Shown here piece after piece: positions 46,295 through 57,165 of a DNA stretch of 64,000 nucleotides (positions are counted from its first letter, which is position 1; every line of letters starts with the position of its first letter). Under the pieces are notes generated by a model. The model saw nothing but the letters and a program-made list of their open reading frames with translations, ran no database searches and was not told the origin of the DNA. Position numbers and translations under genes: made by a program. Location of the stretch: positions 18,123,013 to 18,187,012 of the forward strand of contig CM064429.1 in NCBI GenBank assembly GCA_032690845.1. Direction: 5' to 3'. This DNA is from Eleusine coracana subsp. coracana. Its lineage: Eukaryota; Streptophyta; Magnoliopsida; Poales; Poaceae.

Positions 46295-49220
46295 CTAAGA
46301 AGGAGAAGAAGCATCATCTACTAATTCTACTCTTGGAGTGGTCGGAGGAGAAGGCACCGCAGGAGCAAACTCGATGTTATCCACCAGCGCACGCGAAGTC
46401 TCAGCCATGGAGTTGAGTAGCAGATGGCATTGGTCAACCGTATGCTTGGGATTGAAGCCTTCCTTGATTTTATCCAAGGGAAGCTCAGGATTCCAAGACT
46501 TACAGATCGCCAACACTTGGCTCTCGGCTTCAACATCTATTCGCTTGGTGTGTTCTTCGATGGTCTCGGGCGCATGCTCCAGAAGATATTTCAAGGAGTG
46601 CCCGATGTGCTCAATTTGGTTGGCATGGATGTAGTTCAGAGCCTTCCGAGCACTATAAGACAAGGCTGAAGAGCACAAGCAAGTGAGAATAATAGAATAA
46701 ACTGAAGATTAAAGATGATCAAAAGAAGCTTACTGGCAAGTTTACATTTAAAAGTCATAGCACTGCTTTTGGCATCCTTCAGCTTGTCCTCGGTCTCCCC
46801 TAGCTTCTTCTTCAGCCGAGCGATCTCAGTGCTCTGATCCTCAATCTCCTCTAGCTTCTTCGTCAGTTAAGCGTTCTCAGCGCTCTGCTCTTCAAGTGAC
46901 TTGGATAGACATTCTTCTCTGCAGTCAGAGTGTCTAAAAACCTCTACTGGTTTGAAGTAAGCTTCTCCAGGTCGACGACCTTTTTCTCATGAGCTAAAGA
47001 CAAAAAAGTACTCAGCATTGAGATCAACTAAGTAAGAAAGGCTTAATAGTCTTTTATCTGTGCTGGCGAGTCGACTCTCATCCAAAGAAGTGGAGTCCAC
47101 TTGTAGTCAGTGAGCAGTCTGTCTATTTGGTCCTTAGCCTTGGAATACGGCTGACTGATGACTGGAGAATTCAGAGTAATGAAAGCCAGTTAGCAGGAAT
47201 AATGTTCAATACATTAAAGACTTCCAGAAGTTACTAAAGCTTTCAGCCTCAAGGAAGTCTATCCTTGCGTGTTTCCTCTCCATCAGGGAATACATTTTCT
47301 AATAAAGAGGGGCAGAGTGAATTAATACTTCATATAACTTGAGGAAGAAAGAAAAAGACTTCTATATTGATGTACCTTGGATGCTTCACGGTGGTTACGG
47401 AGGATTTCCAGGTCTTCAGTATCCGGCCGACCAGTTGGCCTCTCAGCCGGCGCACTTTTATCCTTCTTACGAGTTGGCACATTGGAGGTCTGTGGAGGTG
47501 TGGTGGTTTGTGTTGGAGCTGGAGCATTTGGAGACTTCACCGATTCAGTCTGCATGCTTAATGGCGTGGCCACAGACTGAGCTGGTTCGGTCGGACGAGG
47601 AGCTAGGGTCTGCATCGTGTCCTTAGACACAGAGACATTGAGTGTCTCGGCCAACTAAGTAGTATGTTCACTATACATACAGTGTAGAGTTAAGGAACAG
47701 TCTTGTAGTAGACTGATAAAGATATAAAGAGGCGAAGGAACTTACTCAAAGGCTTGCTTTATTCTGATCTGGCAAACCTTCTTATTCGATGAAGTGATCA
47801 TGGAATCAAAGGGCTTCCTCTTAGAAGAAGACTTTGCCACCACCTCGGCGGTCTTGGTTGACTGGCTTGGCTTCTCCGACTGACTTGAAGGTCGATCGGA
47901 GGACGCTGGGGGCTACAGACCGATTGCCGGGGGCAGTACTAGAACATCATCGTCATCATCATTGACATCCCCGCGGTATTGTCATTGGTAGTGGGCCGTC
48001 TTTTTCACCCTCTGATCAGGGGATGGTAGACCGACAGCTGGTTTAGCAGAACCGCTTACATCGCCGACTGAATCGATCTGAGGCGCGGTCCTACCAATTG
48101 TCGAGGTTGACCCTGTTGGCTCAGTCTGACGAGGCGGTCTAGGAGCATAATCTACTCCCTCGATGTCGGTCGATGGGAGCGGAGGATGAGACACATAAGT
48201 GTCGAGTGCTTGCATACAAACATAAAGACAATGTTGGCAAGGAATATTTTGCTAAAACTACAATTGATGGACATAATCAAAGACAAGGCTTACTCGGGCT
48301 CAAATAGTGCCCTTGTCATATGCCTTCGGAATCGAGGCATGATCCTGAGGGTTGACCGACTCAACCATCTTGCTTAGGCGAGCCTTGCACAGGGTAGAGT
48401 TCGGTGGGTCGGGCACTTGCTTGGTTTCATCATCAGACGTGTATTCCCATCCGGGATGACATTGCTGCTTGAGTGGTTGCACTCGGCGCACAATAAAGCT
48501 CTTGGTTATGGTGACACCGTCGACCCCTTCTTTCTTCAGCTTAATGATCTTCTTTAGAAGATCTTGAACATGTGCATCATTTGGGTCTGGCCTTTCTGTC
48601 CAGGAGGACTGGGGGCTAGCCTTGGCACCGGTGAAATCTGAGATGGCTGGGGTGGGGATTATCGCACTAGAACCACTCATCTCGCCACTCCTTGTTCTCT
48701 ATGGCCATGGAACATCGATGTACAGGTCCTTCTTCCGGAGTTGAATACCGACGCCCCCAATGGCTTCTTGATTGGCGGCTGACGGCAAGGGACGAAGGAT
48801 GAATAGATGGCAGAACAGGTTGAAGTGGGGAAGAACACAAAGAAAGGCTTCACACAAATGCACAAAAATGGCAATGTGTAGAATGGAGTTGGGATTGAGA
48901 TTGACCAACTCAATCCCATAGAAAAACAGGAGCCCGCGTAGGAAGTTGCAGCAGGGAACTCTGAAGCCTCGCTCAATGAAGGAGCGGAAAACAACAATTT
49001 GATTACGGATTGGAAGGGAATGAGGTTCAGAACTAGGTACCTTCCAATTTAGTTGCGCTTGCTCCGGTAGGATGCTATCGGCGACCATCGCATTAAGCAT
49101 GTTGGTGCTGATGGTGCTCTCAGAGAACTCGCAAAGGTGGTCCAGGATTTCCAGCTCCAACAAGGACGATTCGGTGGTGGTGGCCGAGGATTTCGAGCCC
49201 TTCCCCAGCTTGCGCGACAT
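46295..49220 (-). pseudogene. Antisense PF04195-like gene of the second Tat element, multi-exon
   Basis: The minus-strand ATG at 49220 (MSRKLGKGSKSS) opens a frame to about 48300, interrupted by one TAG at 48699-48701. The block CNFLRGLLFFYGIELVNLNP followed by HIAIFVHLCEAFL matches the same region of the gene at 6462. Downstream exons follow. One is 47982-48215, Pro/Thr-rich. Others are Ser/Pro-rich frames near 47322-47654, Glu/Lys-rich coiled-coil sequence near 46750-47000, and a last exon 46295-46678 (EEHTKRIDVEAESQVLAICK, then PKHTVDQCHLLLNSM) with stop at 46295. Exon limits other than the first are approximate. A TATA box lies about 200 bp upstream. The gene runs opposite to pol, so it has its own promoter rather than using the LTR. 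Function unknown. Confidence 0.7.
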
Positions 49221-49422
49221 GGCAGATGCGAAGCTGCAATGGATCTAATTTGGTGACCCTAACCATAGCTTTGTGAGCTCGGGGGCTTGGGCGCAATGAG
49301 GATTTGTGGTGGCGATAGCAATGTGCAAGACCCCTAGAACAGGGGAGCGGAGAAGCAGAGGAGGCACGAGGAAGACGAAGCACTGCGAAATGGCGGCGTG
49401 AGTTTACGTCATCCGGTCTCGG

Positions 49423-49432
49423 CCTTTTTATA
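49423..49432 (-). promoter_or_regulatory. TATA box of the antisense gene
   Basis: tataaaaagg on the minus strand, 203 bp before the ATG at 49220, in a GC-richer setting that fits a core promoter. Confidence 0.65.
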
Positions 49433-50195
49433 CCTTCGCCTTTGACCTAGACGTGGGGGACCATGTGGGCCATAATGGGCTGTATAGTGCTAAAATTGCC
49501 CTTTAGGGTTAATTAAAATGCGCAGCAATCCTGTAAAAGTTTTTCTGCTAGCTAAATAGACATGAGTGCTAAACTCAGGGGCTTGTTTGATGAGAGGCAG
49601 TTGGTAACAACCACTATAAATAAAGTCCATATTTATGTGATTTGATGATCACGTAGCAGAGGACTTGATGGTTATATGGGAGTAAGTCTAAAGATTACGC
49701 CACTGATTGAAGTCAGTTATCATAGATTAAAAATCTGACTTACATAGCACAAGTGATAAGTATTCAAGGAAAAACTATATTATCATTGATGTCATTATAG
49801 TCTAGTACTAAGAAATGATTGATGTCATTATATTTGAATCAAGGATCAGTCGGCCTAGAGTGCATATCATTCTGCCTTGTATAAATTGGTCGGCCCAATT
49901 GATGTTGAGCAGACCGAGTGCCTGGTTTGATGATCAAGAACTTGATTGCTTAGGCTTGATGGTTTGAATATGTTTTATATGACAAAATGTGAAGAGCTAA
50001 AATTATTAGACTCTTGCATTCTTTGTTAGTCTCTATAATATACAAGAGTCAGGGGGCTACACCTGATTAGGTGCACCTAATCAGCGCACCAGATCCATCA
50101 GGAACTTCAATCAAGAGGTCTTCTTAATTTGTGACCTGTTCACGGCAAGCATCAAAGAGGAATCACTCAGCAAGTCACAGCTCCAAGTCAGAAAG
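49433..50195. other. Tat 3' non-coding region
   Basis: No coding frame. It probably contains upstream promoter sequence of the antisense gene and leads to the polypurine tract. Confidence 0.5.
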
Positions 50196-50209
50196 CACTC
50201 GGGGGCTGT
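50196..50209 (+). other. Polypurine tract of the second Tat element
   Basis: gcactcgggggctgt abuts the 3' LTR. Confidence 0.65.
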
Positions 50210-50604
50210 TGTGTAATACTTACCTTACCAGTACCCATAGCTAGGCTTAAGTCGGCAGACAACTGGGTGACTCGCCAATAAGGGAACCGACCGAGTCGGC
50301 TTGGAGCACAAGGCAATTAGAGATAGATTTACTATGTTTATCCTTATAGACTATGAGTAGGACTTCATGTACCCCCTACTGACTGGATATATAAGGCGGC
50401 AGGAACCCCCCCATCGAGGGAGACACGCGACACAACAATCACACCAGATTACATTGCAATACAAACAACAGAACACAGGACGTAGGGTTTTTACTCTCAT
50501 CGAGAGGGCTCAAACCTGTATAACTCGGCGTTTTGTGTCTTAACCATCAAGTTCTTAATCCCGACGTAGCCCTATAAATATATTGCCGAGATCAAGTCTC
50601 GACA
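50210..50604 (+). repeat. 3' LTR of the second Tat element
   Basis: tgtgtaatactta to agtctcgaca; followed by the duplication acgag. Confidence 0.92.
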
Positions 50605-50609
50605 ACGAG

Positions 50610-52347
50610 GCAAAGCAACTCCTATGCAAGCTAGTAAACAAGAACACGCGGAAGCACACAACAAGCTAGCAAAGGAGCTTACTCATGCAAAGCTACTAGA
50701 TTATCAAGTACAAGATAAGCACACAAGCAAGAGTAGCACAATATATACTAGGGTGATCAATCAAGCAAAAGCAACTCCTATACATGCTAGTGATCAAGTG
50801 AAAGCTAAGCACAATTGGCAAGTAGAGAAGCCTATTGATGCAAGTCTACAAGATAACCAACTTGAGCAAGGTATGCACACAAGCATGAATAGCACGATAT
50901 CTAGATGCAAAAGGTAAAGGCATCAAAGTAAAGAGTAGAGTAAGAGATGGCTCATGATATTTTTTTCCCAAGATCTCGAAAGGATGGCGCCTTCCCCTAC
51001 TCCTCGTTGGACCACTCCCGTCGGAGTACCGGTCCCTCCTGCCACCAAGTGGAGTTCTCGCACACGAGCCCACGATCACTCCTAGAGTAAAGACACGGTT
51101 GTGTCACCGCTTCCACCAAGGCAGAAATTCGCCTCCCTCGAGAACTTGTCGGACTCCCTTGAACCAACACGAGCGCTCACTAGCGATGCCCCTTTCACCG
51201 ATAAGCTCAAAGCGGGTACAAACGTGTGACGGCCTTCACAACCAATCATGATAGAGTCGATCACCAACACCTAACCAGTTTAGGTCTCACCATAGACCAA
51301 GAGTGACAACCTAGACCACACCCTCAAGGACACCCTAGCCCTAGATGCGCATAGATACTCAAGTTACTCTCTCTAGCACTCTCAAGATATCCAATATCCT
51401 CTTCTAGTGCTCCTCTCTTTTCCTCTTAGCTCTTACCAAATGCTCCAAGTTATTCCACTGGCAAAGAAAGGTCTCCAAGACCCCAGCAATTAAGTTATAT
51501 AGGCTTCCAACCTTCAATTAGCCGTTGCTCCAAGAAATCACCTTTCTAGACCTGCTGACCGGACTATCTAGTCATTGCTAGACCGGATCGTCTGGTCTCT
51601 CTGTAACGGCTCTCCAGAATTGGCAGCTCTTTGTACTCAGGTGATTCCCATGCTGACCGAACCGTCCGGTCACTTCCTTCTCTCTCCATTCCATAGAGCA
51701 CTCATCTTCTGCACCTTCTGTCTCGAGCCACTTCCATATAGACCAGACTATCCGGTCTGCTGACCATACCGTTCGATTAGTATGGGCCTTCACGCCGACA
51801 GACTCCTCGTAGACTGCTCTCTGATCTCCTAGTGACCGTACAATCCGGTTTCCACTGACCCCTCTGTCCGGTCACTCTGTCCAGAAGCTGAAACTTCTTG
51901 TCCTCGCTTGACTTCGTTTCTCCGCTTTTCTGAACAGCTCCTTGGCTTCTCCACTATCACCTAGTTCTTGTGATTTGACTGAGCATCCATGCACATCACC
52001 GACTAGCATGACCTAAAGAGACATGACCTAGACCCCCTTGATAATCTGGTTTTTCCTATGCACTCAAAGCCCTAACAACTAGACAAGTGTTCCCAACACT
52101 TGCTCCATAGCTTGTTCTTAGCTTTGATCCATCTTCATCAACCCTTGGACTCCATCAAGCTCATCAAGCCTCCATGCTTGTGGTCATTGTCATCCATCGC
52201 CAAGGCAACCATCTATAATCATCAAAGAGTGGAAAAGGTTTCCTATACGCACAACACTCGTGTAGGCATTAGTCACATTTCATGTTTTTCATTCATCACC
52301 AAAACATTCATACCTTGGGGGTGACCTTAGTGGTCATGATCCTTATA
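50610..52347 (-). repeat. Copia solo LTR, right piece
   Basis: It continues the LTR broken at 37892, matching about 27734-29453, and ends gatccttata followed by the duplication ccttg (52348-52352). The terminal ca reads ta. The palindrome array is kept at about 51555-51880. No internal Copia sequence follows, so this is a solo LTR left by LTR-LTR recombination. Confidence 0.88.
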
Positions 52348-52352
52348 CCTTG

Positions 52353-52461
52353 TTTGTTCCTTCTTATTCCTTTGAGGTTCCTTTGGATCAGAGTGTAGCT
52401 CTTTTAGCCTTGATATTTATGATAAGTAGTGGTTGTCATCAATCACCAAAAAGGGGGAGAT
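52353..52461 (+). other. 3' internal end and polypurine tract of the Transposase_32 element
   Basis: This continues the element of copy B after the Copia solo LTR. It ends with caccaaaaagggggagat directly before the LTR. It is similar to the inverted sequence at 29454-29520 of the Copia element. Confidence 0.7.
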
Positions 52462-54040
52462 TATAAGCTTCATGACCATTGATGTTTGGATCCCCAGGGT
52501 ATGGATGTTTTGGTGATTAATGCCAACTATGAAATTGTGGGCTAATATCTACATGAGTGTTGTGTATGCAGGAATCATCTCTAACATTACTACAATCCTA
52601 TTGATGATGGTTGCCTTGGCGATTGATGACAATAACCACAAGCATGGAGGCTTAGTGAGCTTGATGGAGTCCAAGAGTTGATGATGGATCAAGGCTAAGG
52701 ACAAGCTAGGAACAAGTGTTGGGAACTCTTGTCTAGTTGTTAGGGCTTGCGTCCATAGGAAAAACTAGACTATCAAGGGGGTATAGGTCATGTCTCTTAG
52801 GTCATGCTAGTCAATGATGTGCATGAATGCTCGGTGAAATCACAGGCACTAGGTGGCAGTGGAGATGCCAAAGAGCTGTTGGAAGAAGCCGGGAAATAAA
52901 GTCGAGCGAGGATGAGGAGTTTCAGCTACTAGACATAGAGACCAGAAAAAAGGGTCAGAGAGACCGGTCTATATGGTCTGTATGGATGGGAAGAAAACAG
53001 AGAGGAAGCAGTTTTGGATGCTCTCTGGAATGTACAGGGATCGTAGAGGCCGGACGGTCCGGTCTACAGACCAGACTGTACGGTCTGTACAGCAGGAACA
53101 GCGGACAGAAGGGCAACGGCTCTGGAGGAGCCGTCCGGTGGAGACCGGACAATCCGGTCTGGATAGAGACTGGACTGTCCGGTCTGTACGTCCAGAAAGC
53201 TGTTTCATGGAGCAATGGCTAGTTTGAGGTTGGAAGCCTATATAAACTCGTTGCTAGGATCTTGGAGACCTCTTTTGGCCATTGGGATAGCTGGGAGCAT
53301 TAGTAGGGAGCCAAGAGGAAAAGAGAGAAGCACTAGGAGGAGATTTTGGAGATCTTGAGAGTGCTAGAGAGAGTAACTTGCGCATATATCCACATCAAAA
53401 GGCTAGGGTGTCCTTGAGAGTGTGATCTAGTTTGTTACTCTTGGTCTGTGGTGAGATCTAGACCGGTTAGGTGTCGGTGATCGAGCCAATCTTGATTGGT
53501 TGTGAAGTTCATCATATGTTTGTACACAATTTGAGCCCACTGTTGAAAGGGGCATCGATAGTGAGCATCCGTGTCAGCTCGGGGAGTTCTCGAGGGAGGC
53601 GAGCTTGTGCCTTGGTGGCAGCGGTGACGCAACCGTGTCTTCACTCCAGGAGCGATTGCAGGCTCGTGTGCGAGAACTCCACTTGGTGGCGAGAGGGACC
53701 GGCACTCCGGTGGGAGTGGTCCAACGAGGACTAGGGGAAGGCACCATCTTTCTGATACCTTAAGAAAAAATCACGAGCATTCATTGACCCTCTCTTTACT
53801 ATTCCGCAATTTTGTGCTCTAGTGGATAGGTTGACTTGTGGCTTGCGTAGGCTAGTGTGGCTTAGCTTCTGCATTGCTCACATCATAAACACTAGCATGT
53901 GTAGGGTCTTGGCCTCCTAGAATTGTTAGGTTGCAATGATTTCTAGGGTCTAGTGGATGAATTACTAGCATTTGTCGATTGTGGTCAGCTTACCGATTCA
54001 CCCCCCCCCCCCTCCTCTCAGTACGCCTTCGGTCCTTACA
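52462..54040 (+). repeat. 3' LTR of the Transposase_32 element (1579 bp)
   Basis: It starts tataagcttcatgacc (tg changed to ta) after the polypurine tract and ends ggtccttaca. Read against the reverse complement of the Copia LTR, long stretches match, for example gatggttgccttggcgat and gcatggaggctt. This LTR therefore belongs to the same family but is clearly diverged. It has its own array of GACCGGAC-type palindromes at about 52965-53190 and a poly-C run at 53998-54012. Confidence 0.75.
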
Positions 54041-54800
54041 GGTACTATATTGATGATTGTTGATTGTGAGTCGTCCCTTTAAGGGGGGAGGGGGGGCTGT
54101 CCGCCTTATATATCCAGGAGGTAGGGATTACATGAAGAGTTTTAGTCGTATACAACAAGGCTAATTATAGCAACTATATCTTTGAGATTACAACTATATC
54201 TCTAGATTCTTTATGGATTAATCCAATCAGGTCGGCTCCTCCTTGTGGGCCATCCTTGTGTCATCTGACAATAGGCCGAGCTGTGGATACCCGTGAAATA
54301 AGTATATATTCCACATAGATCATGTGTTCAGGTGTCGGCCCACGACACGACATGACAATCTTAATACATAAGTCACTTGTTTGGCTTGGAACATATTTTT
54401 GTCCAACATAATATTCCATGGATGACAATGATAGATTGTCCATATGAAGCAACTTTTTACAATCCATTACCCACTGGGAAAGCCAGCTCCAGCCTTGGGG
54501 GAGAGGGGTGAGTAGGTAAAGCTATAGAGGTTAATCAACAATGCCTTATGCTATATACCTTACTACCTAATATGCTTGTCTGTCCTACCTATTTAATAGT
54601 TTCTTCAATAATTTTCATAGCCCGAGGGAGGGTGGCGTAGGACCTAATCTGGACGGCACTTGGCTCCGTCGGTGCATTTACCTTCCATAATCGAAGAACC
54701 TTCCTATATACGCTACTTCAAATGAAAAAATGATACTATTTGTGTCGTTCCCTCTTTCAATCTCTTCCTCTTCCCCTACCATGGCTTATATATCATCCGT
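54041..54800. other. Flank of the element pile, no gene recognised
   Basis: The text tatatccaggaggtagggat near 54100 and the polypurine-like ggggggaggggggg at 54079 look like parts of another degraded LTR element. No ends were found. Confidence 0.3.
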
Positions 54801-54818
54801 AACCTAGGGGAGATAAGA

Positions 54819-55118
54819 ATGCCCCACCACCGCCTCCTCCTACATCTCTCTCTTCTTCTTACAATCTCTCATGTCGCATCCTTATTTCTCGCTGACGACA
54901 TCCATCCTCAATCTATATCCACCTCCCCCACCCCCACCCCCACCCCACCACGGTGCCCCCAACCACCTTGTTCCTCATACGATATTCTTGATATGTTTGC
55001 CCCCGTCGCATCCTCCCCCTCCACATGTAGCAATTTCTGCCGCCGCATCCACGACCTCAAGGTCCCTATTCCAAAGCATGACCCCTTGATGACCCCCAAA
55101 AAACTAATCCTTGCCTGA
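54819..55118 (+). CDS. Possible small secreted protein, unrecognised
   Basis: A 99-residue frame with a hydrophobic N-terminus (LLLHLSLLLTISHVASLFLA) that reads as a signal peptide. A Ser/Thr/Pro run (SPTPTPTPP) follows, then a region with four Cys. A TATA-like tatatat at 54786 lies about 33 bp before the ATG, closer than usual. I do not recognise the family, and a chance frame or truncated exon is possible. No splice-supported continuation was identified. Confidence 0.25.
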   Translation: MPHHRLLLHLSLLLTISHVASLFLADDIHPQSISTSPTPTPTPPRCPQPPCSSYDILDMFAPVASSPSTCSNFCRRIHDLKVPIPKHDPLMTPKKLILA

Positions 55119-55452
55119 AAAGAAAGGGATTGGTGGAGATGGTAGAACAGGGGCCATGTATATGCACCTTGTGTTAGATCTGTGAATATGAAAAATGTCA
55201 TGTTAAGGTAGGAAGGCTTGCGAGGTATCATCATATAAAGTGCTTCTCCCATTCCCTCTTTTCCTCCCTCTTTCCATTCTCCAATTTTGTTCCGATCTCA
55301 TGCCTTGACACTACCCCTATCCTTAATCTAAAATCTGGCACCCTCCAGATCTGCCCAAGGATGGGAGTCACCTTTGGTCGCGATGCGAGTAAGTAAGTCA
55401 TCCATAGTGCCATATCACTTTTTTATGGATCCGTCCAAATCTGCTCAAGGAT

Positions 55453-56221
55453 ATGAGTATGAGAAATTTTTGTTGTCAAACAATTGTCGGATGGTACTGG
55501 CGTGTCTATTCTTTTCACTTATGGTTAATATTGATAGCTCAAACGTTTTCTCCAAACATATTGCGTGATTCTTATTGCAATATTTCTGTTCATAGCTCTA
55601 CTCTCCAAATAATTATTCAAAACTTTCTTGATGATTTATTTGGCTATAGGTACTTGCAACAAGAATTTGGTATGAAGCAATTTTCGGTAATTGAGGATGA
55701 TGTTGCACCCTTCCAGTTCCAGGTACATAAATATGTTTTGAATATTTCTCTGTACGCGAATTTCAATTGTTGTGTCATTCCTCTATAGAGATACTCGTCC
55801 ATGATTTTTCAAGCAATGATGTTAAGATAATTCTCCTAGCTTAAAAATAATGAACTAAAAAAATATTTTCCTAACATCATCAATTAAAAACCAAATGGAG
55901 TATTATGTTGCAATTGCCTTATTTCCCTTCAATCTCCATAAAACATTGTGCCATCTTAGACTAGCAACCCACAGTGCGGTTAAGACCTCAACCATCAAGT
56001 GATATGTAGCAGTGCTTGGTTTTGTCTTCTCCCATAGTCAAGACGATGAGCCAAAGGACGGTCCCACAAAACATAAAACAACTATAGAGAGCCACTCCGT
56101 GTGGGTGGAAATAGATGCATTGATGCCGTCTTTTTTGTTTGAAGCACTGATGGCTGCAGTGGAAAAGTGTAGTGCTGAATGGAAGATTCCTTCAGACACA
56201 GGCTTTGCTGCTCGATTGTGA
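55453..56221 (+). pseudogene. Two exon-like fragments of an unidentified plant gene
   Basis: The first stretch, ending at 55721, reads LDDLFGYRYLQQEFGMKQFS and so on to APFQFQ, and stops at a good donor (ttccag, then gtacataa). The second starts after an acceptor-like cccatag at 56030-56036. It reads DDEPKDGPTKHKTTIESHSV, then VEIDALMPSFLFEALMAAVE to a stop at 56219-56221. The language is protein-like and the donor and acceptor are plausible. However, joining them directly puts the second exon out of frame, and no start was found. This suggests a broken gene copy. Family not recognised. Confidence 0.35.
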
Positions 56222-57165
56222 GTACTCCGGCTTCTCAAGTATGATTCATTCAAGGAATGACTAATCACAGTAGATCCTCTAGGGCATGGACATAATCGAT
56301 TAATTGTGCTGTCCTCTGAATCTAGAGAACTGCTATTTTGTAGTTCAAGGGTTTCTTACCTTTTGCAAACTCGATCCATTGCATTGGCTTCACAATGACT
56401 CTTTTGACACTAAAGTATTTAGTGATGGTCAACTGCAAGACCTCCCCTACCCATCCATGTGCAGTTTTGTAGTAACATATTGGAGTTAAAAAGTCAAAAG
56501 GCCATTCAATTTTACGAGTAGAACATTGTAAAGAAAAATTCTACTGCACTGGATTTGAAGCTCGATCTCCTTCGTGAAAATAAGTTAAATCTCCTGCCGG
56601 GAAGATCAATTCTAAATATCTGAAGAAATGACAGTTCTACCTATGGTATAGTCCTTTGTGCTACTAAATCTCTCAAAAATAATCTACTCTTTGGGTAAAT
56701 ACTCTAAACCCATATTTGAATAACTCAGGCACTTTTAATTTACATCTCATTCACTAAATATTCACAGACTAATAAAATGTGGTAGAAGATTGCATAAAAA
56801 TAAACAGATATGGTACAAGTATCCGGAATGTAAAAAGATTGGCAACTACTCGAAATAAAACATGTTCTCAGAAGTTTCTTGCAGAAAATCTACCAGATCA
56901 ATTCCATGTTCTTTCGTTACACAACAGCAACCATATGCCAAAGTTAAAAAAAAAAAGGTTCATGGTACAGACAGAAAGTCACAACTCTTTAACCATTACA
57001 AATCCATGTTGCGTCATGGAATACATGAAAAGCATGCCAGTTGAGCTAAGGTACCAAAGAGGCTGGGGTCATAAGGAGTGGAAGACACAAAGGCAGCTGT
57101 TTGTTGCAATGTTTTCGTCATCATACCACATAAGGCTCCTAATATTCAGGTGACTCAGGCTGGAT
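56222..57165. other. Intergenic; probable 3' flank of the RRM gene
   Basis: Short open frames at 56304-56489 and 56779-57153 look like chance. No RNA gene or element end was seen. Confidence 0.4.

Larger units (their letters stand above)
37893..50604 (+). mobile_element. Tat-type Ty3/Gypsy retrotransposon with antisense gene
   Basis: It has short LTRs (396 and 395 bp), a primer-binding site, then gag, protease, RT, double RNase H and integrase on the plus strand. A multi-exon antisense gene and a polypurine tract (gcactcgggggct) lie before the 3' LTR. The 5-bp duplication and the empty paralogous site prove the ends. A solo LTR (43074-44641) is nested between RNase H and integrase. Stops, frameshifts and an integrase gap make it defective. 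Confidence 0.92.

Noticed and set aside
56779..57153. 124-residue plus-strand frame
   Set aside because: No domain; it lies in the 3' flank of the RRM gene and reads like chance.
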